A stretch of 63,931 nucleotides of DNA from NCBI GenBank assembly GCA_017471245.1, contig JAFUVB010000028.1, forward strand, positions 1 to 63,931, given 5' to 3'. This document shows positions 7,723-17,239 of this stretch, piece by piece (positions within the stretch are counted from its first letter, which is position 1; each line of letters starts with the position of its first letter). Both the position numbers and the translations under genes were made by a program. The notes beneath the pieces are model-generated. The model worked only from the letters and a program-made list of their open reading frames with translations, searched no databases and was not told the DNA's origin. Source of the DNA: Prevotella sp. Its GTDB lineage: Bacteria; Bacteroidota; Bacteroidia; Bacteroidales; Bacteroidaceae.

Positions 7723-8882
7723 TAGCAAGAATACTAATTCCATTGATAGTGCTGATTGCCATTCCTGATTTATACCTGCATTGGCACTATCTCAAAAGAA
7801 AGAAAGGATATACAGCAGCCTGGCGTGCGGTGTATTGGATGCCTGCAGTTCTCTTGCTTGCATACACCTTTGTATTGGCATCAGTAAGAGGATTTGCTCC
7901 AGAACAGACTGAGTGGCTATATATCTATTTGTTGCTGATAGGCTTATTTGTTGTGCCAAAAGCCGTTTTCGCTCTCTGTTCCTTCATCGGTCTTCTTTGC
8001 TGCAGAGTGTTTCGGAAACGAATGAATTGGGGAAATCTGATTGGGCTTCTGTTGGCAGTATTCACTGTTCTCGTTGTTCTATATGGCAGTTTTATCGGTA
8101 ATCGCAGGTTGGTGGTTCGCCATGAAGAACTCAGTTTTAAGTCCCTGCCTGATGCCTTTGACGGTTATAAAATCGTGCAATTCAGTGATGCTCATGTCGG
8201 ATCGTATCTCGGCAGCACCCGTTTCTTGGAAAAAGTAGTTGATTTGATTAACGAGCAGGATGCAGATGCTGTGATGTTTACCGGTGATCTGCAGAACATG
8301 CTGCCATCGGAGTTGGATGGGGTGCAGAGTATACTTTCTTCGATTAAGCCGAAAGATGGTGTTTGGTCGATATTGGGGAATCATGACTACTCTGACTACA
8401 CGAATGATGATCCTGCCACTGAGGCACTCAATGAGAGTCTTTTGTGCAGCAAAGAGCGATCGATGGGGTGGAGGCTGTTACTGAACGAGCATCAGACCGT
8501 GCGTCGAGGCAGTGATTCTCTTGTGATTGCCGGTATGGAAAACTATGGAAAAACACCTTCCTGTCAGAAAGGTGATATCGAAAAAACCATGAAAGGAATC
8601 AAGAAAGGGGCATTTGTCATCATGTTACAGCACGACCCTTCTTCTTGGAAAGAGGTGATTCTTCCCCATTCTGATGCCCAACTAACACTGAGCGGCCATA
8701 CTCATGGTGGTCAACTGAGAATCTTCGGATGGTCACCAGCTTCATTAGCATACGATGCATGGGGAGGAATGTGTCACGAAGGTCATCGAGCCCTGAATGT
8801 GTCAACCGGTATTGGCGGATTTGTTCCCTTCCGATTCGGTGTTACTCCAGAAATCGTTGTAATTACACTGCATGCCGAATAG
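7719..8882 (+). CDS. Membrane-anchored metallophosphoesterase (YkuE-like)
   Basis: A protein of 387 residues. The N-terminal third holds about four membrane helices; the rest is a calcineurin-like phosphoesterase. Metal motifs are all present: FSDAHVGS (D-x-H), FTGDLQN (GD), LGNHDYSD (GNHD), LQHDPSSW, and SGHTHGGQ (GHTH). The start overlaps the pyrC stop (ATGA). Relatives act on lipid-linked or nucleotide phosphates; substrate here is unknown. It converges on udk with only nine bases between the genes. Confidence 0.9.
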   Translation: MIARILIPLIVLIAIPDLYLHWHYLKRKKGYTAAWRAVYWMPAVLLLAYTFVLASVRGFAPEQTEWLYIYLLLIGLFVVPKAVFALCSFIGLLCCRVFRKRMNWGNLIGLLLAVFTVLVVLYGSFIGNRRLVVRHEELSFKSLPDAFDGYKIVQFSDAHVGSYLGSTRFLEKVVDLINEQDADAVMFTGDLQNMLPSELDGVQSILSSIKPKDGVWSILGNHDYSDYTNDDPATEALNESLLCSKERSMGWRLLLNEHQTVRRGSDSLVIAGMENYGKTPSCQKGDIEKTMKGIKKGAFVIMLQHDPSSWKEVILPHSDAQLTLSGHTHGGQLRIFGWSPASLAYDAWGGMCHEGHRALNVSTGIGGFVPFRFGVTPEIVVITLHAE

Positions 8883-8891
8883 CGGCTACTG

Positions 8892-9512
8892 CTATTTCAC
8901 GTGTTTTTCGGCCAAACCCTCAATATATTTGCATATAATGCCGATACCTTTCAGGTTCTCACCACCCTGTGGGATGATGATATCCGCATATTTCTTGGTA
9001 GGCTCAATGAACTGCTCATGCATGGGCTTTAGCACTTCCAGATAGCGGTTGAGCACCATGTCTACTGTTCGTCCGCGTTCCACCACGTCGCGCAGGATAT
9101 TGCGGATGAGCCGCTCATCGCCATCGGTATCCACGAAAATCTTCAAATCCATCATATTGCGAAGCTTTCGATCGACAAGTGTCATGATACCTTCGATGAT
9201 AATCACGGGTTTGGGTTCTACGTGAACAGTTTCAGGCAGACGATTGCTGATGACATATGAATACGTGGGTTGCTCAATGGCTTCACCTCTTTTGAGCATG
9301 GCAATTTGCTTGTGAAGCAATTTCCAGTCAAATGCCTCTGGATGGTCGAAGTTGATGAGCCTGCGCTCTTCTGGAGTAAGGTCGGATGTGTCATTATAGT
9401 AGGAGTCAAGAGGAACCACAGCTACGCAATGTGGCGGCAGCGCTTCTACGATTTTCTTTACTACTGTTGTTTTTCCCGAGCCGGTTCCACCGGCAATACC
9501 AATGATAGTCAT
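8892..9512 (-). CDS. udk: Uridine kinase
   Basis: A protein of 206 residues. It phosphorylates uridine and cytidine for pyrimidine salvage. Walker A is GIAGGTGSGKTT at residues 4-15; the nucleoside-binding region contains PLDSYYNDTSDL and the Walker-B-like stretch KPVIIIEGIMTL. Full family length. It precedes a glycosylase gene on the same strand by 50 bases. With pyrC opposite, this is a small pyrimidine neighbourhood. Confidence 0.95.
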   Translation of the reverse strand: MTIIGIAGGTGSGKTTVVKKIVEALPPHCVAVVPLDSYYNDTSDLTPEERRLINFDHPEAFDWKLLHKQIAMLKRGEAIEQPTYSYVISNRLPETVHVEPKPVIIIEGIMTLVDRKLRNMMDLKIFVDTDGDERLIRNILRDVVERGRTVDMVLNRYLEVLKPMHEQFIEPTKKYADIIIPQGGENLKGIGIICKYIEGLAEKHVK

Positions 9513-9562
9513 ATTCTAATATATATTCTTTAAAACTCTATAATGATGTCTGTTCACGGTTA

Positions 9563-10156
9563 TCATTTTCGGTAGATATTCTCTGGGAACACATGAACAA
9601 ACATATAAGCATATTTTTCGGCTTTCTTCTCAAGTCTCATCGGATAAGCGCGAGAAGAACTGGGCATGCGATACAGTTGCATCTTACGGCCATTATAGAC
9701 AAAAGGTTCACAACTGCCAACTGCAGGTTGTTTCATTCGGAAATGCCTTGTGAAAACATCTGTTGCTTTCTGTCCTGTTGTCACCACGCATGAGCATTGA
9801 GGTATCTTCTCAAGTAGCGCATCTAAGTCGGTCTCTTCTACAATCTCGAGATCTTTGTCTGATGCCGTATTCTTGGTGCGCACGACAGCGCAAGCCGTGT
9901 CGTAAAGCCCGATGCCTGTTTCGTTGAGGAAAGGGATGATAGCTTCACGACGGAATCTTTTTGCATCCGCGTCAACAAAATAATCCTTGTCGTTGAAGAA
10001 AACAACTCCAAAAATCCTCCACATGTCATTCGTGAAGTTGGGATAGAAGAAGTCCATGCACCATCGTTTCCTTGCAGGAGGAAAGCTGCCGAGCATCAGA
10101 AGCCTCGTGTTTTCTGGCAGGAATGGTTGCAGTGGATGCCTTTCTATCTCTTTCAT
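9563..10156 (-). CDS. Uracil-DNA glycosylase superfamily protein
   Basis: A protein of 197 residues. The N-terminal motif LLMLGSFPPARKRWCMDFFY with PNFTNDMWRIFG matches the active-site motif 1 of the small UDG superfamily (Mug or hypoxanthine-glycosylase-like). IGLYDTACAVVRTKNTASD is a second conserved loop, and RMPSSSRAYP near the C-terminus is the equivalent of the DNA-intercalation motif. The family cuts uracil or hypoxanthine from DNA. The exact base specificity cannot be read from sequence. Confidence 0.8.
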   Translation of the reverse strand: MKEIERHPLQPFLPENTRLLMLGSFPPARKRWCMDFFYPNFTNDMWRIFGVVFFNDKDYFVDADAKRFRREAIIPFLNETGIGLYDTACAVVRTKNTASDKDLEIVEETDLDALLEKIPQCSCVVTTGQKATDVFTRHFRMKQPAVGSCEPFVYNGRKMQLYRMPSSSRAYPMRLEKKAEKYAYMFVHVFPENIYRK

Positions 10157-10174
10157 ACCTGAATGCTCCGATGG

Positions 10175-11224
10175 CTATTTCTGTTCCTTAACGAGATAAA
10201 CCACAACAGGAAGGTGATCGCTGTATCCGTCAAGCCATACACCACCGGCGTGTGTTCTCTTTGGACTTCCTTTGTATTTTCCTTCAGTCTGCAGCAGATA
10301 GTCGCGGATAAAGATTTGCTTATTCAAATATGTCAGTTTGCTATAGTCTTTTTTCCCTTTGCGGTCAAGCAGGTTTGGTGTCATGACGATTTGGTCGAAC
10401 AAGTTCCATCCGCCATTATAGGTTAGAGTGCCTTTTCCTTGTTTCACCAAGACGTTGTACCAGGGATTGTACATATTGTCATCATTGGTCTTGTTTATTT
10501 CAGACTTGCATTTCAGACCTTCTGTCAGACTTTTGTCAGAAGGATCATCATTGAGGTCGCCCATAACGAATACTTTCATGTTCGGGTCTTCTCTCAGCAA
10601 GGCATCTTTGATGGCACGAACCTGTCTTCCGGCGGATTCACGATAGAAAGAAGTACTGAAACGGCTGGGCCAGTGGCATACGATTACTGTGACGGGTTCA
10701 TCAGCCATCTTGCCTGTAACCGTGAGGAATCCTCGCGTGAAGAACGCACTGTCTTGCTCAAGCTCTTGTACGTATGGGTGGAGGCATACGGTATCTACAG
10801 TAAAGAGAGCCGGGTTGTATAGCATGGCGCAATCAACGCCACGGCGATCGGGACCTTCAATGTGTACAAATTGCATGTTGCGTTCGCGGAGTGGTTCCTG
10901 TGAAATGAGATCCTGCAGGGCTTTGGCGTTCTCAACCTCAGATAGTCCAATGATGGCGCAACCCAATCCCGGAAGCTTGTCTGTACCCATATCGGCAAGA
11001 GCGCGCGCCATGTTTTGCAGTTTGTGGGTATATTTGAGTGCATTCCATCTGTAACTGCCTGTGGGAAGGAACTCATAATCGTTTTTCCCTTCATCGTGAC
11101 AAGTGTCGAAGAGGTTTTCCTGATTATAAAAGCCTACTGCATACACGGAAAATTTCTTCTGTGCAGTGGCGCTTAATGCGAAGAAGCATGAAAGCGCAAT
11201 GATTAGTAAGTTCTGTCTTTTCAT
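10175..11224 (-). CDS. Exported endonuclease/exonuclease/phosphatase (EEP) family protein
   Basis: A protein of 349 residues with a signal peptide ending in ALSATAQ (residues 1-21). EEP motifs are present: FYNQENLFDT near the N-terminus (metal-binding N and E), IIGLSEVEN, RRGVDCAMLYNP, VIVCHWPSR, VFVMGDLNDDP, and YSDHLPVVV (catalytic SDH) at the end. Such proteins hydrolyse phosphodiesters, including nucleic acids. It is divergent from a TonB receptor operon, and with the secreted endonuclease at 17240 suggests periplasmic or surface nucleic-acid breakdown. Promoter -7 box is at 11246-11254. Confidence 0.88.
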   Translation of the reverse strand: MKRQNLLIIALSCFFALSATAQKKFSVYAVGFYNQENLFDTCHDEGKNDYEFLPTGSYRWNALKYTHKLQNMARALADMGTDKLPGLGCAIIGLSEVENAKALQDLISQEPLRERNMQFVHIEGPDRRGVDCAMLYNPALFTVDTVCLHPYVQELEQDSAFFTRGFLTVTGKMADEPVTVIVCHWPSRFSTSFYRESAGRQVRAIKDALLREDPNMKVFVMGDLNDDPSDKSLTEGLKCKSEINKTNDDNMYNPWYNVLVKQGKGTLTYNGGWNLFDQIVMTPNLLDRKGKKDYSKLTYLNKQIFIRDYLLQTEGKYKGSPKRTHAGGVWLDGYSDHLPVVVYLVKEQK

Positions 11225-11245
11225 GATTTGGTAAGATTTTATGTC

Positions 11246-11254
11246 GCAAAGATA
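11246..11254 (-). promoter_or_regulatory. -7 box for the EEP gene
   Basis: On the minus strand it reads TATCTTTGC, 22 bases before the start codon at 11224. Confidence 0.65.
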
Positions 11255-11306
11255 CGAAATAAATTGGAATTATCCATCTAAATAAAGAAGAATTATAAAA
11301 AATCAT

Positions 11307-11338
11307 TTTGTATTTTAAACAAATATCATTATATTTGC
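11307..11338 (+). promoter_or_regulatory. Promoter of the TonB receptor operon
   Basis: TTTG at 11307-11310, 19 bases, then TATATTTGC at 11330-11338. An ideal Bacteroidetes promoter. It lies inside the longer open frame, which fixes the true start of the receptor downstream at 11365. Confidence 0.85.
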
Positions 11339-11364
11339 AGAAAAATAGAATCAAAACTACTATT

Positions 11365-13911
11365 ATGCAGAAAAAGTTGAAATTAGTTGTACTCTCTCTC
11401 TGCTATGCATCGTTAGCATTCGCCCAAACGGAGCAGACTGAGGGGCAAAAGTCCAGCTCGTCAGTTGAGCAGGCTTTCACGTTCACTGAGGCACAATTGG
11501 GAGAGGATGATGATATGTCGCAAAACGTGACGATTATTAACTCTAACAATAATATCTATGCCGGCGAAGTGGGTTTCCTGTTTTCCCCCGTCCGTTTCCG
11601 ATACCGTGCTTTCAATCAGAAATACAATGACGTATTCATCAATGGCGCACCTGCCAATGACATGGAAACCGGGCAGTTCCGCTATTCGATGGTGGGCGGA
11701 TTGAATCAGCAGACCCGTAATGTGGAATTTGCGCTGCCATTCGAGAGCAATAACTTCTGCATGCCGGGTATGGCAGGAAGTAATAACTACAACTTCCGCC
11801 CTGCACAGATGGCTGCAGGTCATCGCGTTACGCTGAGCGCGGCTAACCGAAGCTACACGATGCGCGGTATGTATACTTACAATACAGGACTAAACGAAAA
11901 GGGATGGGCTTATAGTGCAAACATCACCTACAGATGGGCAGGCCGCGGCTATGTGGAAGGCACATTCTATAATTCGCTGACTTATTTCTTTGGTGTTCAG
12001 AAACTGATCAACGACCAGCATTCAGTATCCCTGATAACATGGGGCAATCCCACGGAGCGCGCATCGCAAGGAGCTTCAACGGATGAAATGTACTGGATTG
12101 CCAACGACCGTTATTACAACCCTTATTGGGGATGGCAAGGCGGAAAGAAACGCAACTCACGTGTCGTAAACGATTTTGCACCTACCGTTCTTGCCACATG
12201 GGACTGGAACATTGATAATGATACGAAACTGGTTACCAGTATTCTTGGCAAGTATTCCATGTATAAGAGCACGAAGTTGAACTATAACAACAGTGACAAC
12301 CCACAGCCTGATTACTGGAAGTTGATGCCGAGTAATTACTTTGACGTATGGGATGAGACGGATACTTACAACCGAACAGAGCAATGCTTGGATAACTGGA
12401 TTACAGCGCGCGACTATCTCAGCGTGAAGGCTAACCGACAGATTGATTTCGACCGCCTGATCTATTCCAACAGGCAGGTGTCGCTGCAGGGCGGTGATGC
12501 CATGTATTATATTCAGGCAAAGCATAATGATGTGTTGAACATCAATGTATCTTCCACCCTGACCAAACAGTTGACCAAGAACACCACTTATAATCTGGGC
12601 GTAAACTTCGGGACGAACAACGGCCGCCACTATCAGACGATGGAAGACATGTTGGGTGCTACCCAGTTCCATAACATCAATACGTATGCGCTCGGAACCT
12701 ATAGTGAGACCGATGACCGTGTGCAATATGACGTGAACAATCCCAATGCACTTGTCGGCGAAGGCGACAAGTTCGGCTACGATTACAGCATTCTCGTGAA
12801 CAAGGCAACTGCTTGGACAAGTATCTACACCAAGGCCGGCAGCTGGCATTTGATGGCAGCTGGCAAGGTGGCAGGAACATCCATGCAGCGCGATGGTAAG
12901 ATGCGCAATGGTATGGCCGTAGACAATTCCTATGGCAAGAGTGGAACCGCGAAGTTCCTTGACGGTGGCGTAAAGGGAAATGCCACATGGAATGCCGGCA
13001 ACGGCCAAATCTTCTCCTTGGGAGCTGGCTATGAGTGGAAGGCACCAACGGCTTCGACAGCCTTTGCTTCGCCGGAAATCAACAACGACTTCGTTGCAAA
13101 CCTTAAAAACGAGCGCATTTTCAGTGCTGATTTCGGCTATGCATTCCAGACATCTTGGATGAGAATGAATATCAATGCTTACTATAGCTTGATCGATAAC
13201 GTAACAGAATGGCAGAATTTCTACTATGATGACATCAATTCATTCTCTTACGTATCCCTGACAGGACAGCAGAAAGAGCATTACGGTATTGAGGCTGGTG
13301 CTCGTTTCAAGGTTACATCCGCCTTCGACGTGATATTAATCGGAACTTACAGCGATGCGAAGAACAAGAAAGATGCCAATGTGCGTTACATGAACTCAAC
13401 AAAAGGTGTTTATGTGGATGATATCTGCTACAACAAGAACCATCGGGAAAACGGAACACCGCTCACCGCAGCCAGTTTAGGCCTCAGCTATCATAGCGGC
13501 GGATGGTATATTGATTTGGATTGCAACTGGTATGACCGTATCTATCTTTCAAGTGCACCTTGCTTCTATTATCAGCAGTCGCTCGACAACAGGCATGCCG
13601 TATATAACGATGTATACGACAACGAAGGAAACTTCCTGCCCGGCGTGCTCGAACAGTCGAAAGGACATGGCGGCATCATGGTGGATGGTTCAATAGGCAG
13701 AAGCATCCGCATGAAGAAAGGTTCTCTCTCAATCAATCTGATGGTATCCAATATCCTGAATAATCAGAACATCACCACTTGGGGATTCGAGCAGGGACGT
13801 TCCGACTATACAAGCAGCGGCAACGTGCGTGCATACAAGTTCACCAAGAACCCCAAGGTGTTCTATGCTCTGGGAACCAATGGAATGTTGAACCTCGCAT
13901 ATAGGTTTTAA
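11365..13911 (+). CDS. TonB-dependent receptor-like outer-membrane protein
   Basis: A protein of 848 residues from the ATG at 11365 (the frame is open from 11308, but the promoter occupies that part). Signal peptide ends in ASLAFAQ. A plug-like region follows (VFINGAPANDMETGQFRYSM), then a long series of amphipathic strands and a C-terminal aromatic residue (NLAYRF), the barrel insertion signal. No carboxypeptidase-like N-terminal domain is seen. It heads an operon with two lipoproteins, as SusC-type receptors do with SusD-type partners, although the partners here are not SusD. Cargo is unknown; nuclease neighbours suggest nucleic-acid fragments. Confidence 0.85.
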   Translation: MQKKLKLVVLSLCYASLAFAQTEQTEGQKSSSSVEQAFTFTEAQLGEDDDMSQNVTIINSNNNIYAGEVGFLFSPVRFRYRAFNQKYNDVFINGAPANDMETGQFRYSMVGGLNQQTRNVEFALPFESNNFCMPGMAGSNNYNFRPAQMAAGHRVTLSAANRSYTMRGMYTYNTGLNEKGWAYSANITYRWAGRGYVEGTFYNSLTYFFGVQKLINDQHSVSLITWGNPTERASQGASTDEMYWIANDRYYNPYWGWQGGKKRNSRVVNDFAPTVLATWDWNIDNDTKLVTSILGKYSMYKSTKLNYNNSDNPQPDYWKLMPSNYFDVWDETDTYNRTEQCLDNWITARDYLSVKANRQIDFDRLIYSNRQVSLQGGDAMYYIQAKHNDVLNINVSSTLTKQLTKNTTYNLGVNFGTNNGRHYQTMEDMLGATQFHNINTYALGTYSETDDRVQYDVNNPNALVGEGDKFGYDYSILVNKATAWTSIYTKAGSWHLMAAGKVAGTSMQRDGKMRNGMAVDNSYGKSGTAKFLDGGVKGNATWNAGNGQIFSLGAGYEWKAPTASTAFASPEINNDFVANLKNERIFSADFGYAFQTSWMRMNINAYYSLIDNVTEWQNFYYDDINSFSYVSLTGQQKEHYGIEAGARFKVTSAFDVILIGTYSDAKNKKDANVRYMNSTKGVYVDDICYNKNHRENGTPLTAASLGLSYHSGGWYIDLDCNWYDRIYLSSAPCFYYQQSLDNRHAVYNDVYDNEGNFLPGVLEQSKGHGGIMVDGSIGRSIRMKKGSLSINLMVSNILNNQNITTWGFEQGRSDYTSSGNVRAYKFTKNPKVFYALGTNGMLNLAYRF

Positions 13912-13941
13912 GTAATCACAACTCATAATCATATAACAGAC

Positions 13942-14832
13942 ATGAAGAATCTGAAATATATCATAGCAGGATTGCTTTTCGGCGTATTCACCGGGTGTAT
14001 GGACGGTGGTTATGATGATACATGGACGGCTGATGCCCCCTATGGGAATAACAGCATCACTGAGTCGAACCTGCTCACCATTGCACAGTTGAAGAGTGCA
14101 TACAGTAAAGTGCTGAAAACCGACTACCGCGATGGCGTAAGCTATCAGCAAGTCACTGAGAACACTCAGATCAAAGGATATGTGACAGCCAATGACATTA
14201 CTGGTAACATCTATAATGAAGTGTGGATTCAGGATGCTACGGGTGCCATTTGCGTGGCAGTGCAACAAGGAGGAATCTGCGGATACCTGCCAGTTGGCGC
14301 TGAAATCATAGTGGAGCTGAAAGGCTTGTATGTGGGCAACTACCGCAAACAGGTGGAAATCGGTGTTCCTTATACGAATAATCGCAATCAGACTTATGTG
14401 AGCCGCATGAGCCGAATGGAGTGGATGTCACACTTCAAGATTACAGACAACAAGAAAGAAATCGTTCCCGAGGTGTTTGCAGAAGGTAATGCTGCCACCA
14501 CATGGAACCTCGACAACGATGCCGGCAAGCTGGGAACTCTGAAAAACGTATCGTTCAAGAACGGCTCATATTATGATTCCTCAGCAGGAAGAGCGGTATC
14601 TTTAAGCTTCAACAGCAATTCTGTGTATGCCGATCCCGAGGCAGGGTATTCCACATCATGGTATTTCAATGAGCAGAAAACAACGGTGATGCTATACACC
14701 AGTCCCTATTGCGACTTTGCCAACCAACTGCTGCCTCATGGAAAGCTGAATATCACTGGCATCCTGAAGCGTTATGACAGCAGTTGGGAAATCATCGTGC
14801 GCAGCTTGGATGATATTGAGCCTGCAAATTGA
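13942..14832 (+). CDS. Surface lipoprotein with DUF5689-type OB-like domain
   Basis: A protein of 296 residues. Lipoprotein signal MKNLKYIIAGLLFGVFTGC gives Cys19. Residues about 45-160 match the DUF5689 pattern: LTIAQLKSAY, then QIKGYVTANDITGNIYNEVW with IQDATGAICV and VELKGLYVGNYRKQVEIG. This resembles an OB-fold, as seen in nucleic-acid-binding domains. The gene is 30 bases after the receptor, so it is the likely lipoprotein partner of the barrel. Function has not been assigned for the family as far as I know. Confidence 0.8.
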   Translation: MKNLKYIIAGLLFGVFTGCMDGGYDDTWTADAPYGNNSITESNLLTIAQLKSAYSKVLKTDYRDGVSYQQVTENTQIKGYVTANDITGNIYNEVWIQDATGAICVAVQQGGICGYLPVGAEIIVELKGLYVGNYRKQVEIGVPYTNNRNQTYVSRMSRMEWMSHFKITDNKKEIVPEVFAEGNAATTWNLDNDAGKLGTLKNVSFKNGSYYDSSAGRAVSLSFNSNSVYADPEAGYSTSWYFNEQKTTVMLYTSPYCDFANQLLPHGKLNITGILKRYDSSWEIIVRSLDDIEPAN

Positions 14833-14883
14833 TGAAGTGGCGAGGTTATAAATGATAAGAGAAAACTAAAAAACATAATAAAC

Positions 14884-16701
14884 ATGAAAAAGATTTTGTA
14901 TTCAATGTTTGCGTTTGCCATGGCGGCAATGACATTAACAAGTTGCGAGGATGTGCCGATGCCATACGACATGCCGGTGGTGAATCCTGATAATCCTGGC
15001 GAAGAAGGTGATCAGTATGAAGGTGCGGCAGGCACTGGCACGCTTGAGGATCCATACAATGTGATGGGTGCGCTGAAGATGGTTTCTGCAATGGAAGGCG
15101 GTGTTAACTCCACCGAAGAGTATTACATCAAGGGCAAGGTGGTGAATATCACTGCAGAATATAAGAACGACCAATACGGAAACGCCACGTTCTATATCTC
15201 CGACGATGTGAGTGACACAGAAAAGTCGCACTGGTTCTATGCTTACAGATGTCTGTATCTGGGCAACACCAAGTTCATTTCTGGCACCAACATCAAGGAA
15301 GGCGACGAAGTAATCCTTTGCGGCAAGGTGGTGAATTATTCAGGAAACACTCCCGAAACCGTTCAGAATGAAGCCTACCTGTATTCTCTCAACGGTGAGA
15401 CTCAGGGTGGAGGAGGAGCAGTTGCTGCCATCGGAAGCATCGACAACCCCTACAGCGTGACCCAGGCACTGAATGTGATTAACGCATTGGCTGACAATGG
15501 TGTTACGGCAGAGGACTATTACGTGGCAGGAAAGATAACCCAAATTAAGACAACCGATGCCAATATTGCACAATATAAGAATATTGATTATGTAATTACC
15601 GACGGAACGAGTGAGATTACCGTATTCCGCGGCAAGAACTTGAACAACACCGACTTCACCAAAGCGGGCGAAATCAATGTGGGCGACGAGGTGGTTGTGC
15701 TCGGGAAACTGCAGAAATATGTGAACAACGGCAGCACCACTCCCGAAGTGGCACAGGGCAACTATATCGTGAAGTATACAGCCGGTAGCGGCGGAGGCAC
15801 TTCATCCTCTGCATTAGGCTCTGTTGACAATCCAATCACCATCACCAAGGCATTGGAAATCGTCAACGGGCTTGCCGACAATGCCACTTCCGACCAGAAT
15901 GTGTATGTGAGCGGAAAGATTACAACCATCAAGACTTCTGATTCCGATATCGAGAAGTACAAGAATATCGACTATGTGATCAGTGACGGCACCAACGAAA
16001 TCACCGTGTTCCGCGGCAAGAACCTTAACAACACCGATTTCACCAAGGCCGGAGAGATCAATGTAGGCGACGAAGTGGTGGTGTATGGCAAGTTGCAGAA
16101 ATATGTTAAGGACGGCAATACCACTCCCGAGGTGGCTCAGGGCAACTACATCGTGAAGTTCATCACCGGCGGTTCCGGCAGCGGCAGCGGCGGTTCTGGT
16201 TCCGGTTCGGGTTCTGGCGATGTGACATCAAGCGGTGACAACGGCACGTTTGAATCATGGAACGGCAGCACACCTACCAACTGGAAGACTGAATCGACAG
16301 CCGGTAATGCCACTCTCTCACAAAGCACAGATGCTCACGGTGGCAGCTATTCTGTGAAAGTGGGCGGGGCATCAAGCGCTAACAAACGTTTGGGCTACAA
16401 GGAAATACAGCTGAGTGCCGGTTCCTACACATTAAAGTTCTATGCCAAGGCTGCAACAAGCACTGGAGCATCAGTCCGTCCGGGTTATGTTCCTGTTACA
16501 AACGGTTCGGTAGTCAGTTATGTCTATGGAGATTATGTGAACGACATCACCACTAACCAGTGGGTGGAGGTTACATACACCTTCGAGATTGCTTCGGCTG
16601 GAGTATATAGCATCGTGATAATGAACTCCAAGAACCCCGGAGGCGACGTGCTTATCGACGATGTGACGCTTACAACCGGCTCCACAAGCGTGATAAAGTA
16701 G
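14884..16701 (+). CDS. Repeat-containing surface lipoprotein (three OB-like domains plus carbohydrate-binding-like domain)
   Basis: A protein of 605 residues with lipoprotein signal (LTSC, Cys at about 21). Three related domains follow, each opening with a GS/T-x-DNPY motif: residues about 55-165, 183-295 and 311-425. The second and third are near copies (ITVFRGKNLNNTDFTKAGEI occurs in both, 384 bases apart). Each has the strand order VSGKI..YVISDGT..ITVF..VGDEVVVYGKL seen in OB-folds. A Gly/Ser linker (about 430-450) leads to a jelly-roll-like domain (NGTFESWNGSTPTNWK to VLIDDVTL) as in carbohydrate-binding modules. It is third in the receptor operon. Confidence 0.8.
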   Translation: MKKILYSMFAFAMAAMTLTSCEDVPMPYDMPVVNPDNPGEEGDQYEGAAGTGTLEDPYNVMGALKMVSAMEGGVNSTEEYYIKGKVVNITAEYKNDQYGNATFYISDDVSDTEKSHWFYAYRCLYLGNTKFISGTNIKEGDEVILCGKVVNYSGNTPETVQNEAYLYSLNGETQGGGGAVAAIGSIDNPYSVTQALNVINALADNGVTAEDYYVAGKITQIKTTDANIAQYKNIDYVITDGTSEITVFRGKNLNNTDFTKAGEINVGDEVVVLGKLQKYVNNGSTTPEVAQGNYIVKYTAGSGGGTSSSALGSVDNPITITKALEIVNGLADNATSDQNVYVSGKITTIKTSDSDIEKYKNIDYVISDGTNEITVFRGKNLNNTDFTKAGEINVGDEVVVYGKLQKYVKDGNTTPEVAQGNYIVKFITGGSGSGSGGSGSGSGSGDVTSSGDNGTFESWNGSTPTNWKTESTAGNATLSQSTDAHGGSYSVKVGGASSANKRLGYKEIQLSAGSYTLKFYAKAATSTGASVRPGYVPVTNGSVVSYVYGDYVNDITTNQWVEVTYTFEIASAGVYSIVIMNSKNPGGDVLIDDVTLTTGSTSVIK

Positions 16702-16720
16702 TTTGTAGTATGTTCCCCAA

Positions 16721-16750
16721 AGGAGCAGAAAGGAGCAGAAAGGAGCAGAA
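16721..16750 (+). repeat. Three tandem copies of a 10-bp repeat
   Basis: AGGAGCAGAA occurs three times in exact tandem, just after the operon. Each copy contains a Shine-Dalgarno-like AGGAG, but no start codon follows at a useful distance. Confidence 0.8.
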
Positions 16751-16782
16751 ATATGAATAAACCTAAAAAAACTTGATTATTA

Positions 16783-16820
16783 TTTGGTGGGCTGCGAAAT
16801 TCTTTGTAATTTTGCAGCCC
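16783..16820 (+). promoter_or_regulatory. L31 promoter overlapped by an inverted repeat
   Basis: TTTG at 16783-16786, 20 bases, then TAATTTTGC at 16807-16815. An inverted repeat (GGGCTGC at 16789-16795, GCAGCCC at 16814-16820, stem extended by AAAT/ATTT) spans the spacer and the -7 box, as an operator would. Confidence 0.7.
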
Positions 16821-16864
16821 ATAATGTGAATAACAGAATTATAAACAATATTATTTAAACAAAA

Positions 16865-17122
16865 ATGAAAAAAGGTATTCATCCCGAAAACTATCGCCCC
16901 GTCGTGTTTCGTGACATGTCCAACGGCGATATGTTCCTGTCACGTTCTACATGCAAGACTACAGAGACAGTAGAATTTGAAGGCGAAACTTACCCAGTGG
17001 TAAAAGTAGAAATCTCAAGCACATCTCACCCGTTCTATACCGGTAAGAGCAAGCTCGTTGATACAGCAGGTCGCGTTGACCGCTTCATGAGCCGTTATGC
17101 CAAGAGCACTGCTAAGAAATAA
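16865..17122 (+). CDS. rpmE2: Ribosomal protein L31, type B (zinc-free)
   Basis: A protein of 85 residues, a component of the large ribosomal subunit. Motifs: [40 protein letters not shown], and VDRFMSRY. The CxxC zinc pairs of the type A form are missing, so this is the C-minus form. It has its own promoter with an inverted repeat over it, and its own terminator. It is not part of the surrounding receptor and endonuclease genes in function. Confidence 0.95.
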   Translation: MKKGIHPENYRPVVFRDMSNGDMFLSRSTCKTTETVEFEGETYPVVKVEISSTSHPFYTGKSKLVDTAGRVDRFMSRYAKSTAKK

Positions 17123-17154
17123 TACATACCTTTATTATAATAAGCACATCAGCG

Positions 17155-17207
17155 AAGTGTGTCACCGTGTAGTTGCATATGCACGCTGACACACTTTCTT
17201 TTTTTCT
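17155..17207 (+). terminator. Rho-independent terminator after L31
   Basis: AAGTGTGTCA (17155-17164) pairs with TGACACACTT (17187-17196), with a second short GTG/CAC stem inside and a T-rich tail. Confidence 0.85.
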
Positions 17208-17239
17208 ATTGCAATACTATTACTAAAAACCAGCAACCA

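Noticed and set aside
16721-16750. Tandem ribosome-binding sites for a hidden small gene
   Set aside because: The AGGAG motifs are not followed by a start codon with a sustained frame before the L31 promoter.
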